A stretch of 64,000 nt of DNA from JACOMY01 sp046233115 (GTDB lineage: Bacteria > Pseudomonadota > Alphaproteobacteria > Kiloniellales > JACOMY01), in assembly GCA_046233115.1 (NCBI GenBank), contig JBJXHM010000010.1, positions 186,001 to 250,000 on the forward strand, written 5' to 3'. Every line of letters starts with the position of its first letter. Position 1 is the stretch's first letter. The notes under the pieces are model-generated. The model saw only the letters and a program-made list of their open reading frames with translations. It ran no database searches and had not been told where the DNA came from. Shown here piece by piece: positions 51,639 to 60,795 of the stretch. Both the position numbers and the translations under genes were made by a program.

Positions 51639-52762
51639 GCAGCCTGATGACCCTCGACGAGCGCCAGGCGCTGAAGGACGAGGCGCTGAAGTGGGCCACT
51701 GCAGCCTACGGGGACAGCCGCCGCCGCGCGGCCCAGGACCGGCCGGAAGGCTTCGACCCGGAGGCCTGGTGCGAGCTGGCCGAACTGGGCTGGCTCGGCC
51801 TCGCGATCCCGGAGGAGCAGGGCGGCGCCGGTGCCGGCTTCGCCGAGCTGGCCTCGGTCGCCCAGGCGGTCGGCGCCGGTCTGCTGGCCGAGCCGGTCTC
51901 GATGATCGCCGGCACGCTCCCCGCCCTGCTGATGACGCTCGGCAGCGCGGCGCAGCAGGCCGAAGACCTGCCCCGGTTCGCAGCCGGCGAGCTGCTGGCC
52001 AGCCTGGCGCACTACGAGCCGGAAAGCGGCTTCGACCGCGACAGCATCGCGACCCAAGCAGAATCCAATGGCGCGGGCCTGGTCCTGAGCGGGGCCAAGT
52101 CTGCCGTGGTCGCCGCCGAGGCTGCCGAGATCTTCTACATCAGCGCCCGCGATCCGGCAGGCAAGCTCGGCCTCTACCGCGTTCCGGCGGCGACGCCGGG
52201 GCTGACGGCTACCGGCTTCCGCGCCATTGACGGCCGCCGCCTGGGCGAGATCGTACTCACGGGCGTGCAGCTGCCGGCCGACGCTCGGCTCGGCGAAGAC
52301 GCCGGCCCCGCGCTCGACGCGGCGCTGGATCTCTCCGCCCTGCTGTCGGCAGCCGAAGCCGTGGGCGCGATGGAGCGCCTGCTGGAGGAGACCACGGCCT
52401 ACCTGCGCACCCGCCAGCAGTTCGGCCGGCCGCTGAGCTCCTTCCAGGCGCTGCAGCACCGGGTGGTGGACCTCTACATCGGCCTGCAGGAGGCGCGCGG
52501 CACCCTGGAGGTCGCCAGCCGCAGCCTCTCGGAGCCGCCCGCCGCCCGACAGGAAACCGTCTGCCTTGCCTGCATCGCCGCCGGACGCGCCGGCCAGGCC
52601 ATCGGCCGTCAGGCGATCCAGCTGCACGGCGGCATGGGTATGACCGACGAGCTGATCGTCGGCCACCTCTTCAAGCGTCTGCTGGTGGCGACCAGCCAGT
52701 ACGGCGACCAGGCCTACTACCGACGGCGCTACCAGGCGCTCGACGGCAAGCAGAACGGCTAA
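51635..52762 (+). CDS. Acyl-CoA dehydrogenase, small-subunit type (PimD-like)
   Basis: 375-residue divergent acyl-CoA dehydrogenase. The fold is clear (LAELGWLGLAIPEEQGGAGA, TRQQFGRPLSSFQALQHRVVD, IQLHGGMGMTDELIVGHLFKR), but the central beta domain is weakly conserved and the C-terminus ATSQYGDQAYYRRRY lacks the usual catalytic-loop sequence. Typical of the second subunit of alpha2-beta2 acyl-CoA dehydrogenases, in which each subunit contributes part of the FAD site. Start overlaps the large-subunit stop (ATGA). Confidence 0.9.
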   Translation: MSSLMTLDERQALKDEALKWATAAYGDSRRRAAQDRPEGFDPEAWCELAELGWLGLAIPEEQGGAGAGFAELASVAQAVGAGLLAEPVSMIAGTLPALLMTLGSAAQQAEDLPRFAAGELLASLAHYEPESGFDRDSIATQAESNGAGLVLSGAKSAVVAAEAAEIFYISARDPAGKLGLYRVPAATPGLTATGFRAIDGRRLGEIVLTGVQLPADARLGEDAGPALDAALDLSALLSAAEAVGAMERLLEETTAYLRTRQQFGRPLSSFQALQHRVVDLYIGLQEARGTLEVASRSLSEPPAARQETVCLACIAAGRAGQAIGRQAIQLHGGMGMTDELIVGHLFKRLLVATSQYGDQAYYRRRYQALDGKQNG

Positions 52763-52796
52763 TCCCCATCCAGAGGCTCGAGGAAGCGAAGCAACG

Positions 52797-53597
52797 ATGA
52801 CGGACCACTACAAGGACTACGAGTTCCTCTCGTTCGAGCGGCGCGATCGCGTGCTGACCATCACCATGGAGCGCCCGGACCAGCTCAACGCGGTCAACAC
52901 CAAGCTGCACAAGGAACTGAGCCGCGTCTTCGTCGATGCGAAGTACGATACGCAGGCCGATGTCATCGTCCTGACCGGCCGTGGCCGGGCCTTCTCAGCC
53001 GGCGGCGACCTCGACTGGATGCAGCAGGCGATCGACAACCCGGCCACCTTCGAAGAGACCGGCCGCGAGGCCAAGGACATCGTCTACAACCAGCTTGATC
53101 TCGACAAGCCGCTGATCGCGCGGGTGAACGGCCATGCCGTCGGGCTGGGCGCCTCGCTCGCCTGCCTCTGCGATATCGTGATCTCCAGCGACAAGGCCAA
53201 GTTCGGCGACCCCCACGTCTCGGTCGGCCTGGTGGCCGGCGACGGCGGCGCGCTGATCTGGCCGCAGCTCTGCGGCTACACCAAGGCGCGCTACTACCTC
53301 TTCACCGGCGAGGCCATGCCGGCGGCCGAGGCCGAGCGCATCGGCCTGATCACCAAGGTGGTGCCGCACGACAGCCTGGACGAGGAGGTCTACGGCCTGG
53401 CCGAGCGCCTGTCCAAGGGTCCGCTGAAGGCGATGCGCTGGACCAAGATCACCACCAACCTGCCCTTGAAGGCGATCTTCCACAGCCATTTCGACGCCGG
53501 CATTGCCTACGAGTGCATGTCGAACCTGACCGCCGACCACCAGGAGGCCGTCGCCGCCTTCCGCGAGAAGCGGGAGCCCAAGTTCACCGGACAGTAG
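52797..53597 (+). CDS. Enoyl-CoA hydratase/isomerase family protein
   Basis: 266-residue crotonase-fold enzyme. Oxyanion-hole residues lie in GRAFSAGGDLDWM and HAVGLGASLACLCDIVISS. The first catalytic Glu of true hydratases is expected near ASLACLCD..., and DPHVSVGLVAGDGGALIWPQ fills the second active-site loop with Asp rather than the common Glu, so isomerase, hydratase or C-C hydrolase activity is all possible. Thirty-four bases after the dehydrogenases; it would act on their product. Confidence 0.9.
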   Translation: MTDHYKDYEFLSFERRDRVLTITMERPDQLNAVNTKLHKELSRVFVDAKYDTQADVIVLTGRGRAFSAGGDLDWMQQAIDNPATFEETGREAKDIVYNQLDLDKPLIARVNGHAVGLGASLACLCDIVISSDKAKFGDPHVSVGLVAGDGGALIWPQLCGYTKARYYLFTGEAMPAAEAERIGLITKVVPHDSLDEEVYGLAERLSKGPLKAMRWTKITTNLPLKAIFHSHFDAGIAYECMSNLTADHQEAVAAFREKREPKFTGQ

Positions 53598-53655
53598 GTC
53601 CAGACCGGGTGGGCACAACAATCCGAACAGCGCCACTTTCCAGGGAGAAAACAGC

Positions 53656-54903
53656 ATGAAGACCGTAACCCGCCGTCGTTTTATGGTCACCACCGGCCTG
53701 GTCGCCGGTGCCACCCTGGCCGCCCCCTGGGTGCGCCGGGCTGGTGCCGCCGACCCCATCACCCTGGGCGTGGTCACCCCGCTCAGCGGCCCGGCCGAGT
53801 TCATCGGCAAGTTCGTGAAGAACGGGGCCGAGGTCGCCGTCGCGCTGCTGAACGAGGCCGGCGGCGTCAAGGGCCGCGAGTTCGCGCTGGAGATGCGCGA
53901 CAGCAAGGCCAATCCGGCCGCCGCCACCGCGGCCGCCCGCGAGTTGCTGAGCGCCGGGGTCAACCTGCAACTCGGCACCATCTCCTCGGCCGTGGCACTC
54001 GCCATGGGTCCGTTGATGGAGGCCGAGAACGGCATCGTCATCACCTGCGGCGCCGGCACCGAGAAGCTGAACCACGAAGCCTACAACGCCCACGTCTTCC
54101 GCGCCGGCGATGGCCCGGTCGGCCGCAACCGCAGCCTGGCCAGGCTCGCCGCCGAGCGCTATCCGGAGATCACCGAGTGGACCGGCATCATCCCGGACCA
54201 CGAGTATGGCCGCACCACCTGGGCGATCTTCGTCGACGGCATGCTGACCTTTGCGCCCAACGCCAAGATCCACGACCCCATCGTCGTCCCCTACGGCGCC
54301 GGTGACTACAAGAGCTACATCGCCCAGGCGATGCGTTCTCCGGCCAAGGGTATCTACAACTCCACCTACGGCGGCGACTCGATCACTCTGTTCCAGCAGG
54401 CCCGCCCCTTCGGCCTGTTCCGCGACAAGGTGCTGATCGACTCGGCCAACGAGTTCATCGTCGCCGGCGCGCTGAAGGACCAGACCCCGCCGCACTGGAC
54501 CGGCACCCACTGGTACTACGAGACCAACGCCGACAACCCACTGTCCAAGGCCTTCTACGAGGCCTATGTCGCCAAAACCGGCGACGACCAGCCGATGGGC
54601 TGGGCCGGCGAGGCCCAGGCCGCGGTCGCGGCCTATGCCACCGCCTTCGAGAAGGCCGGCACCACCGACACCGCGGCGATGATCGAGGCCATGAAGGGCC
54701 TGACCATCCAGACCGTCACCGGTCCGCGGCTGATCCGGGCCGAGGACAACCAGGCGGTCAAGGACGTCGAGCTGATGTACATCGAGCCCGACTCCGCGTC
54801 ACCGCGCGGCTACAAGGTCTCCGAGACCATCCGCATCGATGGCCAGAGTGTCATCGAGCCGCCGGCACCGGGCCAGCCGATGCAGCTCAAGACCCTCGAC
54901 TAG
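53656..54903 (+). CDS. Branched-chain-type ABC transporter substrate-binding protein (LivJ-like)
   Basis: 415-residue periplasmic receptor of the HAAT/Peripla_BP_6 class. Signal peptide carries a twin-arginine-like motif (TRRRFMVTTGLVAGATLAAP), so export may be by Tat. Fold motifs: ITLGVVTPLSGPAEFIGKF, LLNEAGGVKGREFALEMRDS and GAGTEKLNHEAYNAHVFR. As it belongs to an operon of acyl-CoA ligases and dehydrogenases, the ligand is probably an organic acid such as an alicyclic, aromatic or dicarboxylic acid. Followed by a strong stem-loop (54936). Confidence 0.93.
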   Translation: MKTVTRRRFMVTTGLVAGATLAAPWVRRAGAADPITLGVVTPLSGPAEFIGKFVKNGAEVAVALLNEAGGVKGREFALEMRDSKANPAAATAAARELLSAGVNLQLGTISSAVALAMGPLMEAENGIVITCGAGTEKLNHEAYNAHVFRAGDGPVGRNRSLARLAAERYPEITEWTGIIPDHEYGRTTWAIFVDGMLTFAPNAKIHDPIVVPYGAGDYKSYIAQAMRSPAKGIYNSTYGGDSITLFQQARPFGLFRDKVLIDSANEFIVAGALKDQTPPHWTGTHWYYETNADNPLSKAFYEAYVAKTGDDQPMGWAGEAQAAVAAYATAFEKAGTTDTAAMIEAMKGLTIQTVTGPRLIRAEDNQAVKDVELMYIEPDSASPRGYKVSETIRIDGQSVIEPPAPGQPMQLKTLD

Positions 54904-54935
54904 TAAGGTTCCCTGTCGACTCCGGTCGATCCTGA

Positions 54936-54967
54936 GCGGCGGGGGTTCGCCTCCGCCGCCACTTTTT
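54936..54967 (+). terminator. Intrinsic (attenuating) terminator after the binding-protein gene
   Basis: A 10-bp stem, GCGGCGGGGG (54936-54945) with CCTCCGCCGC (54950-54959, one G-U pair), closed by a TTCG tetraloop and followed by CAC and TTTTT (54963-54967). A textbook terminator inside an operon, before livH, so it should let only part of the transcripts pass and keep the binding protein in excess. Confidence 0.8.
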
Positions 54968-54986
54968 GGGAAGGGCAGGCCACGCG

Positions 54987-55877
54987 ATGCTGCTGGGTGA
55001 CCTGGCGACTATACTGTTCAACGCCATGAGCTGGGCGATGGCGACCTTCCTGGTCGCTGCCGGGCTCACCCTGGTGTTCGGGATCCTGCACGTCCTGAAC
55101 TTCAGCCACGGCGGCTTCTTCATGATCGGTGCCTACGTCGCCTACAGCGCGATGAACGCGCTGGGCGGCGATCCCACCCTGATCGTCTTCCTGCTGACCT
55201 CGATCGTGGCCGCGGTGGTGATCGGCCTGCTGGGCTGGGGCAGCGACATCCTGATCTTCCGCCGCCTGCGCAATGTCGACGGCGTCTACGTCCTGGTCGC
55301 GACCTATGCCCTGCTGCTGGTCTGCGACGGCGCGGTCAAGCTGATCTGGGGCCTGGACTTCCTCTCGGTGCTGCCGCCCGAGGAGCTGTTCGGCGCCCTC
55401 TTCATCGGCGACCTGGTGATGCCCAACTACGCCGTCTTCATCATCGGCGTCGGCATCGCGGTCTTCCTGCTACTGGAGTGGCTGATCGCCGCCACGGTGA
55501 TCGGCAAGCTGATCCAGGCGATCGCCATCGACCCCTGGATGGCGCGCCTGCTCGGCATCAACGTCGGCCTGATCTACACCGTCACCATCGTCATCGGCTT
55601 CGCGCTCGCGGGTCTGGCCGGCGGCCTGCTGGTCGCCAACCAGAGCCTCTCGCCACAGCTTGCCGGCGTCTTCATCATCCAGGCCTTCGGCGTGGTCATC
55701 GTCGGCGGCATGGGCTCGATCCGCGGTGCCTTCCTGGCCTCGATCCTGCTGGGCCTGGTCGAGGCCGGCGGAATCTACCTGCTGCCCGACTATCCGGGCA
55801 TTCCCTTCTTCGTGGCGCTGGCGGTGATGCTGTTGCTGCGCCCGCAGGGGCTGATGGGACAGGAGCGCGTGGCATGA
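54987..55877 (+). CDS. livH: Branched-chain-type ABC transporter permease LivH
   Basis: 296-residue membrane permease with the LivH motifs GLTLVFGILHVLNFSHGGFFMIGAY, FALAGLAGGLLVANQSLSP and FGVVIVGGMGSIRGAFLASILLG. ATG 54987 has GGGAAGGG upstream and was preferred to a start seven codons earlier. Stop overlaps livM (ATGA). Substrate defined by the binding protein upstream. Confidence 0.94.
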   Translation: MLLGDLATILFNAMSWAMATFLVAAGLTLVFGILHVLNFSHGGFFMIGAYVAYSAMNALGGDPTLIVFLLTSIVAAVVIGLLGWGSDILIFRRLRNVDGVYVLVATYALLLVCDGAVKLIWGLDFLSVLPPEELFGALFIGDLVMPNYAVFIIGVGIAVFLLLEWLIAATVIGKLIQAIAIDPWMARLLGINVGLIYTVTIVIGFALAGLAGGLLVANQSLSPQLAGVFIIQAFGVVIVGGMGSIRGAFLASILLGLVEAGGIYLLPDYPGIPFFVALAVMLLLRPQGLMGQERVA

Positions 55878-56896
55878 GCCCGACCACCCAGGTCACGGGC
55901 GAGGGCCACCCCGGCCGTTTCCTTCTCGTCCTGGCCATTTTCCTGCTGGGCGGCTTCCTGCTGCCGGAGGTCGCCCACCGCGGCCTGGTCTTCATCGCCG
56001 GCCTGGTCGCAATCAACATGATCTTCGGCATGGGCTTCAACCTGCTGTTCTCGACGGTGGGGGTGCTCAGCTTCGGCCAGGCCGCCTTCTTCACCGCCGG
56101 CGGCTACACCGTGGCGCTGCTGACCCTGCACCTACCGGGGCTGAACTACCTGCTCTCGCTCCTGCTGGCGATGGCGGCAGGCGGGCTGATCGCGCTGGTG
56201 ATCGGCGCCTTCGCGCTGCGGCGCACCGCCGGCGTCTACTTCGCCGTGCTCACTCTGGCCTTCGGCGAGCTGCTGCACATCGTGATCGCCAAGACCACCT
56301 TCCTCGGCCGCAACGACGGCCTGGCCGGCATCGTCCGGCCGGTCCTGGACTTCGGGATCTTCTCGATCGATCTCGCCCCCGGCGACCGCTTCTACTACTT
56401 CATCGTGATCGCCTCGGCGCTGCTGGCGACGCTCTGCTGGTGGCTCTCCAGCTCACGCATGGGGCGGCGCTTCCAGGCGGTGCGCCAGGACCCGACCCGC
56501 GCCGCCTTCCTCGGCATCGACGTCCATGCCAACCGCCTGCTCGGCTTCGTGCTGGCCGGCGCGGTCACGGCGGCGGCCGGCGGCCTCTTCGCCCCCTGGG
56601 CGCAGATCGTGACCCCCGACCTGGCGCACTGGAGCCAGTCGGCCAACCCGATTCTCTTCACCTTGCTTGGCGGCGCCGCCTTCTTCTGGGGACCGCTGGT
56701 CGGCGCCATCCTCTTCGCGCTGCTGGCCTACTCCCTGCGCGCGGTGACCGGGGCCAGCGACCTGATCACCGGCGCCCTGCTGCTGGCCGTGGTGCTGGCG
56801 GTGCCGGGCGGCGTCTTGGGCCTGCTGTCGGTGACCGCGCGGCGCTTCCTGGGTACCGGGCGCAAGGCGAAGCAGACCGCGGAGGGCCAGGCATGA
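55874..56896 (+). CDS. livM: Branched-chain-type ABC transporter permease LivM
   Basis: 340-residue membrane permease: NMIFGMGFNLLFSTVGVLSFGQAAFFTAGGY, TAGVYFAVLTLAFGELLH (read as separate conserved segments), GRRFQAVRQDPTRAAFLGIDV with the EAA-like loop, and LGGAAFFWGPLVGAIL. Overlaps livH and livG by four bases each, so translation of the transporter subunits is coupled. Confidence 0.93.
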   Translation: MSPTTQVTGEGHPGRFLLVLAIFLLGGFLLPEVAHRGLVFIAGLVAINMIFGMGFNLLFSTVGVLSFGQAAFFTAGGYTVALLTLHLPGLNYLLSLLLAMAAGGLIALVIGAFALRRTAGVYFAVLTLAFGELLHIVIAKTTFLGRNDGLAGIVRPVLDFGIFSIDLAPGDRFYYFIVIASALLATLCWWLSSSRMGRRFQAVRQDPTRAAFLGIDVHANRLLGFVLAGAVTAAAGGLFAPWAQIVTPDLAHWSQSANPILFTLLGGAAFFWGPLVGAILFALLAYSLRAVTGASDLITGALLLAVVLAVPGGVLGLLSVTARRFLGTGRKAKQTAEGQA

Positions 56897-57672
56897 GCGG
56901 GCTGGGCATGAGCGGCGCACTGCTGGAGGCCAACGGCCTCTACAAATCATACGGCAAGGTCTCCGTGCTGAAGAACGTCGACCTGACGGTCGCCGAGGGC
57001 GAGCGCCACGTGGTGATTGGCCCGAACGGCGCCGGCAAGACCACGCTGTTCAAGGTACTGTCGGGCGAGCTGCCGGTCGACCGCGGCCGGATCAGCTATG
57101 CCGGCGAGGACATCACCGCCAGCAAGGGCTACCGCCGCGCCCACATGGGCTTCGGCCGGACCTTCCAAGTGGCCCGCGTCTTCCCGGCCATGACCGTGCT
57201 GACCAACCTGGTGGTGGCGCTGGAAGCGGCCCCGCACAGCGCCAAGGGTCTCACCCTGAGCGGCCGCCCCAAGGCCTCGATCCGCGAGGAGGCTGAGGCC
57301 CTGCTAGCCCAACTCGGCCTGGAGCGCTATGCCAACGAGGCCGCCTCGCTGCTGAGCCACGGCGACAAGAAGCGGCTGGAGCTGGCGCAGGTGCTGTCCC
57401 TGAAGCCGAAGATCCTCTTCCTCGACGAGCCCACCGCCGGCATGTCGCCGGCCGACCGCCAGGCCGCCGTGGCGCTGATCGACCAGCTTGTCACCAGCCA
57501 CAACATCACCCTGATCCTCACCGAGCACGACATGGGCGTCGTCTTCGACCTCGGCACCCGCCTCACCGTGCTGCACTACGGCGAGGTGGTGGTCAGCGGC
57601 GCGCCGGAGGCGGTGCGCAACGACCCCATGGTGCGCGACATCTACCTGGGACAGAGCAGCGGACATGCTTGA
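56893..57672 (+). CDS. livG: Branched-chain-type ABC transporter ATPase LivG
   Basis: 259-residue ABC ATPase. Walker A GPNGAGKTTL, Q-loop in GFGRTFQVARVFP, a signature LLSHGDKKRLELAQVL that departs from LSGGQ as often seen in LivG proteins, Walker B ILFLDEPTAGM and H-loop TEHDMGVV. Starts on the livM stop; a second in-frame ATG lies five codons on. Overlaps livF by eight bases. Confidence 0.94.
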   Translation: MSGLGMSGALLEANGLYKSYGKVSVLKNVDLTVAEGERHVVIGPNGAGKTTLFKVLSGELPVDRGRISYAGEDITASKGYRRAHMGFGRTFQVARVFPAMTVLTNLVVALEAAPHSAKGLTLSGRPKASIREEAEALLAQLGLERYANEAASLLSHGDKKRLELAQVLSLKPKILFLDEPTAGMSPADRQAAVALIDQLVTSHNITLILTEHDMGVVFDLGTRLTVLHYGEVVVSGAPEAVRNDPMVRDIYLGQSSGHA

Positions 57673-58369
57673 GGCCGATTCCCTCGATAGCTGGTACGGC
57701 GACAGCCATATCCTGCACGGCGTCTCGATCGCCGTCGGCGAGAACGACGGCGTGGCCCTGCTGGGGCGCAACGGCGCCGGCAAGTCGACCCTGCTGAAGA
57801 GCATCGTCGACGCCGGCCCGCGTAGCCGCGGCAAACTCACCCTGGACGGCAGGCCGCTAGACGGCGTGCCGGCCTACGCCCGCGCGCGCCTGGGACTCTG
57901 CCTGGTGCCGGAGGACCGGCGCATCTTCCCGCACATCTCGGTGGCCGAGAACCTGCGCCTCGCCCGCCACGCCGCCCCGCGCGGGGTCGAGCCGATGACG
58001 GTCGAGGAGGTCGTCGCCCTGCTGCCGATGCTGGAGACCCTGCTGGACCGCCGCGGCTACCAGCTCTCCGGCGGGCAGCAACAGATGGTCGCGATCGGCC
58101 GCGGTCTGCTCTCGCGCCCGCGTCTCCTGATGCTGGACGAGCCGGCCGAGGGCCTGGCCCCGGTGATCGTCGAAGAGCTGGCGCAGGAGATCAACCGGGT
58201 GCGCCAGCAGAAGGGCCAGGCCCTGCTGGTCACCGAGCAGAACGTGGCCTTCGCGCGCGCCTGCACCGACCGTCTCTACCTGATCGAAAGCGGCCGCATC
58301 GTCTTTTCCGGCGACTGGGCCAGCTTCGACGCCCAACCCGAATTGCAGCAACGTCATCTGGCGCTGTGA
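57665..58369 (+). CDS. livF: Branched-chain-type ABC transporter ATPase LivF
   Basis: 234-residue ABC ATPase. Walker A GRNGAGKSTL, Q-loop region LCLVPEDRRIFPHISV, signature YQLSGGQQQMVAIGRGL, Walker B LLMLDEPAEGL, and TEQNVAFA, where the H-loop His is replaced by Gln, the rule in LivF. Completes the five-gene transporter. Ten bases before the acyl-CoA ligase gene. Confidence 0.94.
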   Translation: MLEADSLDSWYGDSHILHGVSIAVGENDGVALLGRNGAGKSTLLKSIVDAGPRSRGKLTLDGRPLDGVPAYARARLGLCLVPEDRRIFPHISVAENLRLARHAAPRGVEPMTVEEVVALLPMLETLLDRRGYQLSGGQQQMVAIGRGLLSRPRLLMLDEPAEGLAPVIVEELAQEINRVRQQKGQALLVTEQNVAFARACTDRLYLIESGRIVFSGDWASFDAQPELQQRHLAL

Positions 58370-58379
58370 GGACAACACC

Positions 58380-60038
58380 ATGAGCATGCACCGCGATATC
58401 GGCGGCTGGCAGATCCGCTACGACGAGGCCCAGGCGGCGGTCTGGCGCGCGGCCGGCATCTGGCGCAACAGCACCACCGGCCAGCAGGCCCGCCGCCGTG
58501 CCGAAACCATGCCGGAGCGCACCTGTGTACTGGAAGGCGAGACCAGCCTCACCTACGCCGAGGCGCTGCAGCGCGGCGAGGCTCTGGCCGCCGGACTCTG
58601 GCAGCTCGGGCTCAGGCCCGGCGACGTGATCAGCTACCAGATCCCCAACTGGCACGAGGCGGTCGCCCTCAACCTGGCCGCCAGCCTGCTCGGCCTTGTG
58701 ATCAACCCGATCGTCTCGATCTATCGCGAGCACGAGGTCCGCATCATCCTGAGCGACAGCCGCGCCAAGGCGGTCGTCGTCCCCGGCATCTACCGGAACT
58801 TCGACTACCCAGCGATGATGCAGCGCCTGTCGGCCGACCTGCCCGACCTGAAGCACAGCATCGTCCTGCGCGGCACCCCGGCACCGGGCCAGCTCGCCTT
58901 CGAGGAGGTCGTTGCCGGCGGACCGACGCCAGCCTGGCCCGAGGTCGCACCGCAGTCGGTACGGATGCTGCTCTACACCTCCGGCACCACCGGCCGACCG
59001 AAGGGCGTGCTGCACACCCACGAGACCCTCAACCGGGCCATGCAGCAGAGCTTCTCCTTGTGGGGCGGACGCGAGGGCGAGGCGGTGATCATGCCCTCGC
59101 CGATCGGCCATGTGACAGGCTACAGCTACGGCCTCGACATGCCCTTCTCGCTCGGCACCCTCAGCATCCTGATGGAGCGCTGGAACGCCGAGGAGGCCGT
59201 AACCCTGATCGACCGCCACAAGGTCGGCATGACCATCGGCGCCACGCCCTTCCTGGCCGAACTGGTGGCCGCCGCCGAGCGGCTGGGCAGCCGCCTGCCC
59301 TCGCTGCGCGCCTTTGCCTGCGGCGGCGCCGAGATTCCGCCCAGCCTGATCCGCCGCGCCAATGCGCTGCTGCAGAACGGCCGCGCCTTCCGCGCCTACG
59401 GCTCCAGCGAGGCGCCGATGGTGACGCAGGGCTTCGTCGGCCCCGGCGAGGAGGACCTGGCAGCCGACACCGACGGGAAGATCGTCGACTTCGAGGTCAA
59501 GATCGTCGACGACGCCGGCCGACGCCTGCCCGACGGCACCGAGGGCGAGATCCTGGTGCGCGGCCCGGCCCTGATGTGCGGCTATGCCAACTCGGCCGAC
59601 ACGGCGGAGGCCTTCGACCCGGAGGGCTATTTCCGCACCGGCGACATCGGCTATCTCTGCGCGCACGACGGCATCGTCATCACCGGGCGCAAGAAGGACC
59701 TGATCATCCGTGGCGGCGAGAACCTCTCGGCCAAGGAGATCGAGGACGAGCTGCACCGCTATCCGGGCGTCCGTTCGGCCGCCGCCATCTCGATGCCGCA
59801 TGCGCGCCTGGGCGAGACGGTCTGCGCCATCGTCGAGGCCGACGCGGACGCGGGCGTGACCCTGGAGGCGCTGCACGCTTTCCTCGCGCAACAGGGGCTT
59901 GCGCGCCAGAAGTTCCCCGAGCACCTTGAGATCGTTACGGAGTTGCCGCGGACCGCGTCCGGCAAGGTACGCAAGGACGTGCTGCGTGCGATGATTGTTA
60001 AGAAGGTCGAGAAGGGAGAGATCCTCGGGCCGGCTTGA
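58380..60038 (+). CDS. AMP-forming acyl-CoA ligase (cyclohexanecarboxylate-CoA-ligase-like)
   Basis: 552-residue adenylate-forming ligase that activates a carboxylic acid to its CoA thioester with ATP. P-loop LLYTSGTTGRPKGVLHTH (A3), A5 region FRAYGSSEAPMVTQGF, A7 YFRTGDIGYL, A8 GRKKDLIIRGGENLSAKEIE and the catalytic C-terminal Lys in PRTASGKVRKDVL. The domain order and motifs resemble cyclohexanecarboxylate and medium-chain acid ligases. Ten bases after livF, it probably activates the acid taken up by the transporter. Confidence 0.91.
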   Translation: MSMHRDIGGWQIRYDEAQAAVWRAAGIWRNSTTGQQARRRAETMPERTCVLEGETSLTYAEALQRGEALAAGLWQLGLRPGDVISYQIPNWHEAVALNLAASLLGLVINPIVSIYREHEVRIILSDSRAKAVVVPGIYRNFDYPAMMQRLSADLPDLKHSIVLRGTPAPGQLAFEEVVAGGPTPAWPEVAPQSVRMLLYTSGTTGRPKGVLHTHETLNRAMQQSFSLWGGREGEAVIMPSPIGHVTGYSYGLDMPFSLGTLSILMERWNAEEAVTLIDRHKVGMTIGATPFLAELVAAAERLGSRLPSLRAFACGGAEIPPSLIRRANALLQNGRAFRAYGSSEAPMVTQGFVGPGEEDLAADTDGKIVDFEVKIVDDAGRRLPDGTEGEILVRGPALMCGYANSADTAEAFDPEGYFRTGDIGYLCAHDGIVITGRKKDLIIRGGENLSAKEIEDELHRYPGVRSAAAISMPHARLGETVCAIVEADADAGVTLEALHAFLAQQGLARQKFPEHLEIVTELPRTASGKVRKDVLRAMIVKKVEKGEILGPA

Positions 60039-60050
60039 GGATGATGCGCG

Positions 60051-60779
60051 ATGAAGGGAAAGCCAGCCGCCGCCGGGCGCCGGGCGTCGAAGCGGGAGGA
60101 GAACGGCGACAACGGTCGCCTGCTGTCCGAACGCCAGCACCGCAGGAACGAGGAGACCCGCAAGCGGCTGTTCGAGGCAGCGGCCAAGGTGGTGGCCGAG
60201 CACGGCTACGCCGGCGCCTCGATCTCGCGGATCACGGCGGAAGCGAAGGTGGCGCACGGGGCCTTCTACCTGCACTTCTCCTCGCGCCAGCAGCTCTTCG
60301 ACGAGCTGCTGCCGCACATCGGCCAGGACATGATCGAGCAGATCGGCAAGGCGGCACGCAATGCCAAGACCTTGCCCGAGGTCGAGGCGCGCGGTGTGGC
60401 GGCCAACCTGCGCTATCTCGACGAGCACCAGAGCCTCTTCCGGGTCATGGCCGAAGCCGAGTTCTTCGCGCCGGAAACCTACTGGGACTTCATCGACGTC
60501 CTCTATGTCCGCTACCTGAAATCGCTGCGCCGCAGCCACGCCGACGGCCAGGTGAAGGGCTTCGCCGAAGAGGACCTGGAGATCGTGGTCTCCATGCTGA
60601 TGGGCGCCCGCGACTTCCTGCTGCAGCGCTACGTCAAGTCCGACAAGACAGGCGTGCCACCGATCGAGAAGCTGACCGAGGTCTACCTGCGCTTCGTACT
60701 GGCCGGCCTGACCTACGGCGACAGGATCTCGCTGGAGGACCTGCCCTCCCCGTCCAAGAGCGGCGACGACGCTCCCTGA
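60051..60779 (+). CDS. TetR family transcriptional regulator
   Basis: 242 residues. HTH at about residues 30-75: RRNEETRKRLFEAAAKVVAEHGYAGASIS and VAHGAFYLHFSSRQQLFDELL with the family's FYLHF core. The N-terminus has a basic stretch of about 30 residues (KGKPAAAGRRASKREENGDN). The C-terminal ligand domain is typical of regulators of fatty-acid and aromatic-acid genes. Twelve bases after the ligase and 16 bases before the second ligase gene; it likely senses an acyl-CoA and represses the operon, possibly at 50391-50404. Confidence 0.92.
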   Translation: MKGKPAAAGRRASKREENGDNGRLLSERQHRRNEETRKRLFEAAAKVVAEHGYAGASISRITAEAKVAHGAFYLHFSSRQQLFDELLPHIGQDMIEQIGKAARNAKTLPEVEARGVAANLRYLDEHQSLFRVMAEAEFFAPETYWDFIDVLYVRYLKSLRRSHADGQVKGFAEEDLEIVVSMLMGARDFLLQRYVKSDKTGVPPIEKLTEVYLRFVLAGLTYGDRISLEDLPSPSKSGDDAP

Positions 60780-60795
60780 CCCCAAGGCCCAATCC

